This document shows positions 44,830-55,690 of a stretch of 64,000 nt of DNA, one piece after another. The stretch spans positions 4,464,001 through 4,528,000 of the forward strand of contig JAOVFP010000009.1 in assembly GCA_025738555.1 (NCBI GenBank), read 5' to 3'. This DNA comes from Cyathus striatus (lineage: Eukaryota > Basidiomycota > Agaricomycetes > Agaricales > Nidulariaceae). The position numbers and the translations under genes were made by a program. A model generated the notes under the pieces. It saw nothing but the letters and a program-made list of their open reading frames with translations, searched no databases and had not been told where the DNA came from. Positions within the stretch are counted from its first letter, which is position 1. Each line of letters starts with the position of its first letter.

Positions 44830-47450
44830 ACGCACCAATGATCGAGGAAAACGCTGTTCAGCTCAGGATCACCATTTTTTTAAAAAAAATCCAAAGTTTA
44901 TTACCGGTTGTGGCAGGCCATATGTCGCAACATTGTAGGGGCTGCCTGAGGGCATAAATTACATGTGATATGTATCAAAAAGGTATAGTAAAAGTATAAT
45001 AGCGGGGTAATAATAAATCCAATGGCGAGAAAATATGGGGGTACTCGGGAATACTACCCTCGCAGGGGGAGCACCAGGATCTGAGAATGTAAGGGACCCT
45101 GTGGAGCAGGTGAGAGCGCTAGAGAGACGCAGGCAGGGCCTGAAGCAGAGGCCTGACGGAGGCAGGGGCTATATAATTGCTATGTGGCATCTCTATCTTC
45201 TTCAGCGATTGTCCGGAGGACTCCAACCAGGGATGATGCCGAAGACTTGGCGGAGACGGCCAGTCGCGTTGATATATTGAATAAGTGCTGGGATGTGGTC
45301 CACAGAGGAAAGTACCCTGTTGAGGGATAAGCACTATTCCGCGGGTAGCACATTTTGCAGTCAGGTGACGACGTAGTGTATGAAAGGCAGGGCAGTGGAG
45401 TAGAAAGTGATCCACAGTTTCAGGGACCCCTAGTCTGCACCGAGAGCAGAGTGGGGATTCTGATTTCCCAATACGATGCAGGTGCTTATTCAGGGCAATG
45501 TGCCCAGTCACTAACTGTGCGAAAAGGCTTGTGTGCTTGCGGGGGACGGTGAGGAGGGAAGAAAAGTATTTAGTAGGCTTTGATGGGATATTACGGCTAA
45601 CACGTGCGTGGCTAGGGGAAGCCTTCCAGACAGTCCGTGCGGCTCGACAAAGACGGCGGCAATATGTAGCATGGAGGGCAGATTTAGTAGCTGGTAATGA
45701 GCAACGAAGGAACTGAATGTCTATGGCACGAGGGTCAGAGCCATTTTCTGCCGCTGCCTTGGCCTCCGCATCAGCTGCTTCATTGCCCTCAATGTTGCTG
45801 TGGCCTGGGACCCAGCGGAGGCTAATGTGCACATTTCGCAGAGATGTGCGTGATAAGGACTTCACAAACTCATCCGTAATATATTGCCCAAAGTGCGACG
45901 ATCATCTCGTAGACGCCTGTACAGCTGACTGATTGCCGGTAGCAAATGTTACACTGGAGAATTGATGTTGCAGAGAGAGAAGATAAGTGCCTAGGAGAAG
46001 CCCCAGGCTCTTTGCATTATATACCACATACTCCGAATCACGTCCAAGCTGGTACCGCATGCTATCCACTCTGCGACCTCTGTGATATAGAACCGCCGAT
46101 GCGCCGATATGGCTTTTGTATCCTGAACCATTAGCATAAATTATGATATCTGAGGTATCTGCCTCATCCAGTGCGATAGCCCTAGCACTGTCCTCCATAA
46201 TCACTGAGGAAAATGGAGGGGACAATGTTGTGGGAAAGCGTGCAACGGAGATTGTCTCTATGTCCTGTGGACGGAGGGGGTAGGCATCGAAAAGGAGATG
46301 AAGTGGGGAATTATGAGCCCGTAAGCGGCTATAATTAGCAGCTTGTTGAACGTAGCGGGCTAGGATCACCATTAAGCCCCCTCCCAATCTTATCCACCTT
46401 GTCAATCAGCACCAATGGATTCTTCGTGTCTACTTTCTTAAGAGCCTAGACGATCATTCCAGGCAGTGCAAACTGACGTACATTCTTCTATGTCCCTTAA
46501 TGACTGCCACGACCGTTAGACCGCCTATTGAAAAGCGGAAGAGCTGCCTCCCTAGCGCGCGAGAAATGTATTTGCCGATAGAGGTCAGTTGTATAGCTGG
46601 CCGCTGTGTTGTCAGGTTTTCGATGTTGACGATTGAGATGGGGAATTTGTTTAGGAATGATGTGCTAGCGAAGACTGTGACACTCGTAAGTAAGGCGAAG
46701 AAAAAGGAAGGGAGAGAACGTACTCATAGGTTCCTTGACCTTCTCTCCTTGTTCAGTCTCAGACGGGGGCGCACCAGGTGGTGTAGGAATCGCAGGTGGC
46801 TCCGAGTCGACATTTGCGGTTTCTCTGACTCCTCCCTGTCCATTTCCTCTTCATCACCAACCTTAACGAGCTCTGTAATCCGATTCCTCCTACGTGGGTA
46901 CAAAATAGTCTTGACCCCTTTCCCCATGCCCGCCATCAGCGTTCTTGGTTGTAAAGTCACTAGTGATTTGAGCGAAAACGTCAACGGGGTGGACTTGGCC
47001 GAGGTCGGTTATAATTTCTACGTCGGCGTTGGGATCTTTAAGGAGAAAGGCACCGAGGTAGATTGGCCTTGTTTCGTCATTTCTTTGAGGGTGTTGACGA
47101 CGGAGGGGTTATAGACGACGACGACTTTGTAGAAGCCTGGGACGAGGAAGCGGTGGGCGATGGGGAGGGTGAGGACTTGCGGGTAGTGGAGGGGGACTGA
47201 TTGTTCTGCTATTGAGCCAGGGGAGTAGGGGGATGAGGAGGATGAGGGTGGTGGGGGGGTTGAGTCTAAGGGGGGTGCTTGGGATTCGCCTTTGGCTGTG
47301 TCGGAGGAGTCGGCTGAAGAGGAGGAGGGCGTGGATTCGTCCTACTTTCCAATCTCGCCTTCGTTGACGTCTTTGCTGTCATTCCGGATTTTGGGACCTG
47401 GTTACTTCCTCGTTTTGTGCGCTGTATTCTCTCAAACACCGTTCCCTATC
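44830..47450 (-). pseudogene. mitochondrial Lon protease (PIM1-type) relic 2
   Basis: Reading the minus strand from 47450: TPSSSSADSSDTAKGESQAP-like linker, AEQSVPLHYPQVLTLPIAHR, FLVPGFYKVVVVYNPSVVNT (substrate-binding domain), ILYPRRRNRITELVKVGDEE, a deletion, then [20 protein letters not shown] and [10 protein letters not shown] of the AAA+ domain, a shift and stop, [20 protein letters not shown] and GRGLNGDP. A retroelement (44877-46361) follows, and beyond it ELNSVFLDHW, which is the next Lon segment after another small deletion. The Walker B Glu is Lys (LIDKVD instead of LIDEVD). Lon is the ATP-dependent protease of the mitochondrial matrix; this copy cannot work. Confidence 0.85.
44877..46361 (-). 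mobile_element. 5'-truncated non-LTR retroelement with RNase H
   Basis: AGGATCACCATT flanks both sides (44865-44876, 46362-46373), a 12-bp target duplication. On the minus strand one frame, broken by a TGA at 45902-45904, encodes an RNase H domain (IIIYANGSGYKSHIGASAVL, WVPGHSNIEGNEAADAEAKA) then a C-terminal zinc-finger-like region (LCSRCRLGVPETVDHFLLHC). This order fits Tad/I-type non-LTR elements. The first catalytic Asp is Asn (ANGSG for TDGSG), the Glu region reads YNAKS, and the second Asp is Gly (ATGNQ), so the RNase H is dead; the last Asp remains. The 3' end has an AATAAA and an A/T-homopolymer tail at 44877-44890. Endonuclease and polymerase are absent. Confidence 0.85.
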
Positions 47451-47968
47451 GTGTAGAATGCGCATTTGAGGAGCCTGCCCGTCACCTGCAGCTTTCAGCA
47501 TTTTCAACCTTCACCCTTACCCTTCCTCCTCTCGCTCCCCTCGCCCACGGTCCAGTCCCACTACCCCAGATTCCCACTTCATCCCCCAGATACGCCGAGT
47601 CAGCGTATGACTCCAAGAACACGCTGAACCAGCCGAAATCACAGTTGAAATGTACTTTGTGGTGATCGAGGAGATGAGAAGGAGTTCGAATAAGATCACG
47701 AACGAGAGTTTGTTTGAGACGTGGGAAGTCGTTGTAGGGGAGGCGGACTCTTCAGGTACGATAGGAGGATACGGTGAGAGAGCGTACACTTCCCGTATGC
47801 TACAGGGGCAAGGGAGACGACAAAACATGCCGAGCTCATAGTTTGAGTGAGAAGAAGCCAGGAGAGAACTTGACGTACGATACATTCTCCAAAAGTACTA
47901 CTGCTTCCTACAGCACTCGAGCTCGGCCGAAACAGCGCAGACTTCCTGGTGCCAAAGGAGCTTCCGAA
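47451..47968. other. coding-like sequence of unknown gene, left of a hAT insertion
   Basis: GC-rich with open frames on both strands (47517-47885 minus, 47650-47841 plus). The minus strand reads DFPRLKQTLVRDLIRTPSHL in one frame. I do not recognise it. It continues beyond the hAT element at 49118. Confidence 0.35.
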
Positions 47969-49109
47969 TAGTGGTGTTGGGGTCCGGTTCCGTCCGGTTC
48001 AGAGACCATTTTCTCCGAACCAAGAACTGGACCTGAGGTCCGGTTCAGGCCTTTTCACCGAACCTAGAACTGGACTTGAGGTTCGGGTTCTCTGGGGTCC
48101 GGTTCAGGTTCACAGCGAGTTCGAACGTCGAACTGGACCAATGGTATCTTTTTTTTTTTTCAACATATTTTAGAAAATTAGCGGTGTAATGTTAACGATA
48201 GTTACTAGTACCAAGTACTTTCATTTCAACAGTAATTCTCATGTACTAAGAAAAAGAAGTTAACATACAGAAGAAAGGGGAGCCTCGTCATCCACATCGT
48301 TGTACCACACAATTTCGGAAGCATCCTTCAGAGTACCATCAACATTTCGATCGCAAGAGTCATTGATAGAGCAAGACATGAGTAATGAGCAAGTAAGGAG
48401 TGGAATAAAAAGAGAGATACGAGGCAGTGACTAGAGTGTGGTGGTAAGTGTAAGGCTTGAAGAAAAGCGCAGTCTGAAGGGTGCATTTATATTAAAAAGC
48501 CGACTAGCCGCCATTGCAGACCAGGTAGCTTCAAAGTTGAATAGCTGTCGCACAGACCATGTCACTTCAAAAAATGACAAGATGTCGCCCATGGGCCAGA
48601 CTCTGAGATTCTGAGACCAGAGTTGTTGCTGATTGAATTAAAAGCTACCAAGATTCGAACTGTTGCAGCACCCAGTCTCCAGAGATATATAGTGTCTATT
48701 TTTCTTGTTGTTACAAGATAACCAATGTTGAGGTCGTCGCACAATCTATGTTACAAAACAATAACAAGTGTTTAATATTAATGTTGAGGCTCGGAGCGAT
48801 GAATCACAAACTGTGGCAGTGACATTCTGTGCTAAACGGACCACGCAGCCGGTCACCACGTACTTACTACTACCTCTATGTTCATCATATTTCTGCCATA
48901 ATACTAACAAAAAAATCATCCACATTTACAGGTTCGAACGCGTCCGAACCCGTTCGGACACGTTCGGAGTAAACTACTGTTTGGAGAACCAAGAACCGGA
49001 CATGAGGTTCGGTTCCCCTAGGTAGGATGAACTTCGGACCGAACTTAGGTCCGGTTCTTGACTGGTTTGCGTTCGAACCTAGGTTCGGAACCAAACCCCA
49101 ACACCACTA
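47969..49109 (-). mobile_element. non-autonomous hAT element (1141 bp, 8-bp duplication)
   Basis: CTTCCGAA is found directly before (47961-47968) and after (49110-49117). The ends TAGTGGTGTTGGGG and CCCCAACACCACTA are perfect inverted repeats. Both subterminal regions are packed with GGTCCGGTTC / GAACCGGAC-like words (47980-48140, 48930-49090). A remnant first exon of an element gene lies inside on the minus strand. Confidence 0.9.
48269..48379 (-). CDS. relic first exon of a hAT-encoded protein
   Basis: ATG at 48379 opens 37 codons, including DRNVDGTLKDASEIVWYNDV and DDEAPLSS, followed at once by a GTATGT donor (48268). The acidic phrase is like the N-terminus of proteins encoded by basidiomycete hAT elements, which I recall only loosely. 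No downstream transposase (BED finger, hATC dimerisation region) is found before the element ends, so this is a leftover of an internally deleted element. Confidence 0.45.
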
Positions 49110-49117
49110 CTTCCGAA

Positions 49118-51289
49118 TCCAGTTCGTGGGGACACGACATCGACGTTTAGACGTTCATCAGAAGAGGTCAAGCGGCTAAGGTATCCCTAGCTCAGAGCTT
49201 TGATCATTCTGAGGTGGTGAGGTACGGCAAGCCGGTGCGTGTGGCATTGTCATGGTTTGCTGTGTTGACCACGTGCGGGACCCCGGGCGACGACGGTGGT
49301 AGAGGATCAGAGGAGACGCGATTAGAGCGCGAAGATTTCTACAGGAACGTGTCAATGCACTTCCTCGTCTGTCTCATTCATTTGGATAGGTCAGCGGTGA
49401 GAACGTGTTGCCACCAATATTATCCTTGAAACTCTTCAACCCCTCCACTGACTACAATCGTGCATATCCAACAATAACCCTACCCTTGCACCTCCTCGTG
49501 TATCCGGCGTATTGGACTCCCAGCAAGCGAGATAGCAAACTGCATCACGGCATGAATTCGCAGTAGAGGATCTATCTTGGATACATAGGGTGGCTGTAAT
49601 ACGTGGTTCGATGAGAGTAGGTCGTATAAAGAGACGTGGGTAGTTGTCGTGGGGGAGTGAGACAAGAGGGGGAACCTTGGATATGGTGGAGCAACGATGA
49701 ATAGGGCTGTACTTGTCACCCTACGGAGCATGCATGGATACACTCATTATGACTTCGTGACATGTGCTGTAACTGTGTAGATGAGTTGGATCAGTGGATG
49801 ATGAGAGTAAGCAAGGTGGGCTCACCTATGTAGGCACATAAATCGATGATGTCATCTATGCACCCTGCATGACATCTACTTTCCCTGCCGCTCACCAACA
49901 CCTCTATCTCTCTTCCTTTCTCAACGTTCAACAGTCAGCATATGACTCCTGCACTAAGTAAGCAACGTGTAGTTGAGGATTGTGGGAGTCCGAGTCGAAG
50001 AGAGTAGGTAGGAGTACGACACAAGTATGGCATGGAATTGAGTGTGCATCATTATACTATAGACACGAACAAAATAAAGTGACTTTGAGATGCCAGCACT
50101 GCACTTGTTAGTTGGAGTGGTGCTAGGCCTAGGATGCGCTCGACGTTCCGGAGTTATTTGAGTAAATGGCTTGAATTGCTTTCAAGTTTCGTGGAGGTGA
50201 GAATGTAGTTGTCAACGACAAGCTCGGATAGTGTGAAGCTTCTGGTTGGTAGGCGCATTGCTTGGGTGCGTATGTGTTATTAGCCAGGATGGTAAGAGTA
50301 CATTGTTGTTGTTACGTGTATCCACATGCTCAAAACCTCAAAACCTCGCACACCATACAGCAGACCTCGTCACTGAGGAAGTAGATGATTGGTCAATGAT
50401 GTCAAGAGAGATTGGCGCTTGTCACTGAGGGTGTAGACAACAGCGAGTGTATGGAGTGGTACTGATGTCGAAGGGTAGGTGTTTGGATTGATGCGAGGGC
50501 GGGGAGAGGGAGCATAGCACTCTTTACTGAGAATGTAGATGACGTTGACCGCATAGGCGTATGTTTGGATCCGAATAAAGAAGAGAAAGGCCTAGATTCG
50601 TCGAAGGCAGAGCTGTCGTCCACGGTCAAGCTCGAAGCTGACAATGCAGAGTGTGGGCCTGGGCATGGAGGAAGTGGCGGTTTCGCAGGTTGCTTGCAGC
50701 ATGGTGGAAGGGGAAACGAAGTGATAAGCTGTGGGATCACGTGAGAATGTGATACAACTTTACAGTCAAAGGTACAGTACGTACCGTTCAAACGCTCATC
50801 TTACACAATCCAGATGAATTGTAACATATACACCCAGTGCCATTCCCTTCACACTCTCTAGCCATTCCGACCAATACCCCGCCGAGCCGAGGCCAATTCA
50901 AGCATGCACAAAGGGCTGAAGTCAGTTTCTTCTCGGAGTGGGTGGGACACCATAGATGTGTAGAGTCTGGACACCGGTGTGTTGATGGTAGGCCCCTGTA
51001 GTGGCGACATACGTTACGTGCCGGTGTTGTGTGTTGTGTCGTGACAAGCTGGTAGTGAGAGAAAAGGCTAAGAGTAGGGGGAGGGCGGTCTTGCATTGAA
51101 ACAAAAATACGACATAACGTAGAATAGTAGAGAAACCGCCAGCAGCACACTTCACCCTGCCGTAATGCAACGCGTCCCATCCCAAGCCAACGGTTACGGC
51201 GACTACGACTGCAATCCCACGGGAGGAAGATGTGGAGGAAGGGGAGGAAGAGGCGGAGGAAGGGGAGGAAATGGCGGAGGAACTATAGA
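49118..51289. other. GC-moderate region without a gene I can name
   Basis: Minus frames 49480-49743, 50402-50791 (Ser/Pro-rich, includes SSAFDESRPFSSLFGSKHTP) and 50788-51180 look partly coding. Some may be downstream remains of the Iml2-like gene at 51.3-52.0 kb. 49160-49230 resembles 57600-57660 (TTTGATCATTCTGAGGTGGT against TTTGATCGTTCTGGGGTGGT). 51230-51280 is a GGAGGAAG-type simple repeat. Confidence 0.35.
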
Positions 51290-51960
51290 AAGCCCCGTAC
51301 GAGTATATTGATTTAGACCACTGGGAAGATAATGAGTCAGTACAGGTTTCAAAGGGTATGGGATTGATGCCGAGTGGACGCTACAGATGCGTACCACCGT
51401 AGCAGTAGTAAGTTCACGAACGTACGTTGCGTGTCAAAGAAGTAGGGTATGTGTTCAGGAATGCATTCGTCCTGCACAGGAGCAGGCATTTCCCCCGTCC
51501 CCTATGTCAAGGGAGCAAAAGGAGTGGATGGAAACGGTGGAAATGTATTATCCAGCTCAAACCCAAAGTCGAATCCCAAGTCCCAAGAATCCAACCCCAA
51601 CCCACGCCGTCCCGACCTCGCGACCAGGTTTCAACGGAACAATCCACAAAAAGAGAGCGTCGGAAAAGACTCACGGTAGCTTCTTGCACCAGGTTCCTCC
51701 ACCACTCCATTCTCTTCTCGACCTCCTAAAGTGTGAGATACGCGATCGATATCTCCCACCAGGATATGTGGTAGAGGTTCCGGTACTGGCTTTGCGAGTG
51801 CATAGCTTTCGTGTAGTAGTCGATGGCGCATTGAGGCTGTGAGCGTATGAGTGCGAGTCGGTCAGCTTCGAAGAGGAAGATGCCTGTGGCGGAGCAAATG
51901 TGTCAGTATGTGATGAGAGGTAGAAATATAGAAAGAAAAAGTGATGGAAGAGCGATACTG
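51290..51960 (-). pseudogene. Iml2/TTC39-family TPR protein fragment
   Basis: The minus strand reads SLFLSIFLPLITY, a stop, then GIFLFEADRLALIRSQPQCA, IDYYTKAMHSQSQYRNLYHI and SWWEIS..AYLTL, a TAG at 51726-51728 where Gln is expected, then EVEKRMEWWRNLVQEAT with a GTGAGT donor at 51674. The next exon starts at 51320 with WSKSIYSYG, so ATWSK joins as in the family. Iml2 and animal TTC39 proteins are TPR proteins linked in yeast to inclusion-body clearance and lipid droplets. The stops and the deletion before GIFLF make it a pseudogene. The intron (51321-51674) is long. Plus-strand frames over it (51387-51842) are antisense shadows. Confidence 0.7.
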
Positions 51961-53170
51961 CCAGCTGAGACATGGGTACATGCGGCCAGCATGGGTAGCC
52001 TGATGTAGCGAGTGAGACGTGCAACTGGCATAGGCATCACAAACACGCTCCTTCGAACATAGATACAACAGTACTACGATCCTTAAGATCGAAGCAATAG
52101 CTGCCACAGAGACTGCCATATGTAGTGCCAGCGCACGCTACAACCAGTATAACTGCGATCCTTCTTCGCAGAGGAATCTACACGCGCGAGGTTCCCTTTC
52201 CTCGTCCCAATACACGTCCACCACTGCAGTGCACTGTATAATGCCCGCCCCCACCACGAGAATGACCATGACCATTTCCGTAGCCCATGGCCCTGTAGTC
52301 CAACCCATGAACAAAGGAGAAGTCTCCAGCACCAAGACTACCAGCAGCGGCGTACCCCACTATCCGCATGAGTCTCATCCCATCCGATCATCACTGCCAT
52401 CTCCAACCCAACCCAACCTCAACCTCAACCTGTCATCGCACCCGACAGCCGCATCCAAGGGTACACGAACAGAAGAGGTTCACGCATCCACGCAGAGCCG
52501 AAGACAAAACAACCCAGACCCAGACAGCTCATCCAAGACGAGTAACGGTACGGGCACGTCCCAGCAGCCTCTTGAACAGAGAGGGTACGACCATGGGATG
52601 GGTGTGCGCCCGCACCAGTCACAGACACGGTATCGTACGAGGGCATCAGCGACATAAACTGCCCCAGTAAATCTAAGAATGATAAGCGGCATTCGACCCC
52701 ATACCGCAGTCTACGGTGTTTTGAACATCCAGCTTAGCCCAGTGGGTGGGGTGGTTAGTTTGGTTCGTGAGGGAAAGAAGGGGAGAGATACAAAGGGCGG
52801 AAGGGAAGGGGGTAACTGTGAAGATGGGGATAGAGATGAATTAGAAGGTAGAAGCGCTGGGCATTGAATCAACCGCTGAAACGTTGACGTTTAACGTTGC
52901 ACTCGGTGTTCAGATTAGTGGGTTGCGAAAGGGGTGGGAACAATTTTTACTATTGGCATTTGGCCTGTCATCAACAGTTTTGACAGACCGGTCTAAAGGT
53001 GTATGTATTACTAATCAGACTACATTGACAGTGCGGGTGCGGGGATTAATTAAATTAAACAGAACTTGACGAGAACCGAAAGCTAACTTATTAATTAGTA
53101 CGGGTGACTATGACATTATTTATCCCTTTCTGTCTCTCTTCCCCGCAACGACGACCATCTCCAGTCGACA
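51961..53170. other. upstream of the G-alpha gene; no separate gene supported
   Basis: 51961-52660 has frames on both strands (52229-52657 plus, 52138-52335 minus) that I do not recognise; the minus side may be upstream exons of the Iml2-like relic. 52880-53170 is the likely promoter and leader of the G-alpha gene, with a pyrimidine-rich stretch CCCTTTCTGTCTCTCTTCC at about 53127 and GACA before the ATG. Confidence 0.4.
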
Positions 53171-55594
53171 ATGGGCGCGTGTATGTCCTGCGCCAACCAC
53201 GATGACGATGACGGGGCCAAGGCCCACAGCGATGCCCTCCAACGACAACTCGACGAGGACAACAAGAAACTCAAACGAGAGTGTAAAATCCTCCTTCTCG
53301 GTGAGTTGGCTCTCTTCTCTTATACATTTGCGTATGGGCGATGGGTCGCTTGTTGGATGTGTGACGACTTGAAGGAAAGGGAGACGGAAGGCTTTCATTC
53401 TACGGTTGTGCATATGCGCCTTTGCGTCCGCCAAGCCTAGTCGTTGATACGCGCCTCTGGACGACGTTTCATTCTCTGCCCCTGTCCCCTCGGTGCTATC
53501 ACACTATACCCCACAATCTCTTCATTCCCACTCTCCCATCTACACATACTAACACCCCCACAGGCTCCGGCGAATCAGGCAAATCAACAATAGTAAAGCA
53601 AATGAAGATCCTGCACAAAGGCGGCTTCTCACCCGAAGAGCGTCTTCAATACCGGCCCATCGTGTACCGCAATCTCATCGACTCGGCTCAGGAAGTGATT
53701 GGGGAAATCAAGAAGCTTGGATATGAATATGAGTCGCTGCAGAATCAGGTGAGTTAGCTGTCGTTTGAATTGGGTTTGCTGGGGTGGGTGGTGTGCCAGG
53801 TGTAGTGTGGCGTGGTGCGGTGTGGCGGGTCGAGGGGTGGGAGATGCGGCGGGGAGGGATAGCAGGGTGCGCGCGATGTGATGCAGGGTTGAACATACCC
53901 CGGCGTGAGAGGGGAAGAGGCGATAGCGAGATGTGGCACTCATTTCATGCAGGTGGACTGAGCGCTGAGAGGCCCTACGCCCACCTATTCATTCCCTCCT
54001 TCCTTCATTCAAACCATTCAAATGCACAACTAACTCCCTTCCCCCTCTCACAGCTCCTCGCGGAAAAGATATACGCATACAACCTCGACCCTCGGCAGAA
54101 AGGCACAAGCTCAGAGCGCGCGGTCTTGTACGGTCCCGGACCATTACCGGCCAACGAGAACCCCTACGATCCAAGTAGCACGGTCAACCGCGGGTTGACG
54201 TTCAACCATGAAATCGCAGAGGCGATAGACGTCCTTTGGAAAGACCCCGTCATCACGCGTGTTATGGATGAACATTCGGATGAGTTTTATTTGATGGATA
54301 GTGCGACTTAGTATGTCCCTTCTTTTGTGTGTAAAGAGCGAGAGGGCTGATGGTGGTGGTGGCGGTGTAGTTTTTTTAAGGAGGCAATGAGGATTGGAGA
54401 GCCGGATTATCTGCCTAATCAAAATGATGTGCTGAGGGCAAGACAGAAGACGTATGGGATTATTGAGACAAGATTTATGATGGGGCAACTATCGTGAGTT
54501 GGTTTTTCCGCTCCTCTCTTCTCTTTTTTTGTCTCCTATTCTCGTCGTGTTGGCGTTGGGTTGAGGCATGATCACGATGGGCACCAGCGGCCTCTTTCCT
54601 CTTCCTCCTCGACATTCACCCGTGGCTCCTCCTGCTCCACCGCACCCGCTTTATCGATATTCCATCCCCTGGCGGCTCGAGAGCGAACCGATCCACTCGT
54701 GCTGACGCACCTGAGACATCCAAAAAGAATTTACTTCCGCCTTCCTGCTTTTTTAATCGTTTCCTTTTCGGGATGCACTTGGACATGTTTTTTGCTTCCG
54801 CTTGTTTTATCATGTGCTTGTCCAGCCTTGTCGCGGGAGGAGGAAGGGGAATGGGTGTCTCGACTCTGTCTCTGTCTTTGCCTTCTGTCTCTGAGGGCGT
54901 TGGGTCTTTCGTTTATGTGACTTGAATGATGTGATCGTGGTGCTGATACTTTCTTTTGCAAAGGATACACATGTTCGATGTGGGTGGTCAGCGATCGGAG
55001 CGCAAGAAGTGGATACACTGTTTTGAAAGTGTAACCAGCATTATCTTTTGTACGTCGCTCAGCGAGTATGATCAGACGCTTTTGGAGGAGAAGAAGCAGG
55101 TGCGTTTGGCGTGTTCGTTTGCGATGTTCTCTTGTTGACTGTTTTGTAGAATCGTCTCCAAGAGTCGTTGTCTCTTTTCGAGAGTATTATCAACTCGCGG
55201 TGGTTCCTTCGGACGTCTTTGATCTTGTTCTTGAATAAGATTGATGTATTCAAGGTTAAGATTACGAAGGTGTGTTTGCTGTTTCTTGTGGTTCGTGGCG
55301 GCTGAGCTGATTCTGGTTGGGTAGGTCCCTTTGGAGCGTCATTTCCATGAGTACACTGGTGGACGTGATGTTAACAAGGCGGCCAAGTATATTCTATGGA
55401 AGTTCATGCAGTTGAACAGGGCGAAGTTGAGCGTGTATCCTCAGTATGTCTTCCTTCTTTCATTGTCATATGCGGTGCTCATTGGATTGGATAGTTTAAC
55501 AGAGGCGACAGATACGAATAATATCAAGCTGGTCTTTGCAGCACTAAAGGAGACCATTCTGCAGAATGCGCTCAAGGACTCTGGTATATTATAG
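53171..55594 (+). CDS. heterotrimeric G-protein alpha subunit
   Basis: Eight exons: 53171-53300, 53564-53748, 54054-54310, 54371-54493, 54964-55099, 55150-55269, 55325-55443, 55495-55594. All introns are GT..AG and the frame is continuous for 389 aa. MGACMSC gives the myristoylated Gly2 and palmitoylatable Cys4. GSGESGKST (residues 44-52) is the P-loop, RQKTYGI switch I with the catalytic Arg, [12 protein letters not shown] switch II with the catalytic Gln, FLNKID the guanine-specificity motif, TEATDTNN the last nucleotide contact. The protein relays receptor signals (pheromone or nutrient, often to cAMP) at the plasma membrane. MGACMS and the DSGIL tail favour the fungal GNA-3/group III class (inference). 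It is about 30 residues longer than usual; the excess lies in the helical domain (DPRQKGTSS to [10 protein letters not shown]). Introns 1, 2 and 4 (263, 305, 470 bp) are long. No defect is visible. Confidence 0.93.
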
Positions 55595-55690
55595 TGCATG
55601 TGCTTCACGTTTTTTTTACGATTGCTTGATGACTTAGATATAATGCGAAATAGTTCTTCATTTACATGTAATATAATTATATGTACTAAT

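Noticed and set aside
46500..47114. 204-aa plus-strand ORF
   Set aside because: It is antisense to the Lon relic, whose minus-strand reading has clear family motifs.
51387..51842. 151-aa and 100-aa plus-strand ORFs
   Set aside because: They lie antisense to the Iml2-like exon and contain no recognisable motif.
53784..54311. 175-aa plus ORF as an alternative gene start
   Set aside because: Its first half is intron 2 of the G-alpha gene; only the part from 54054 is exon.
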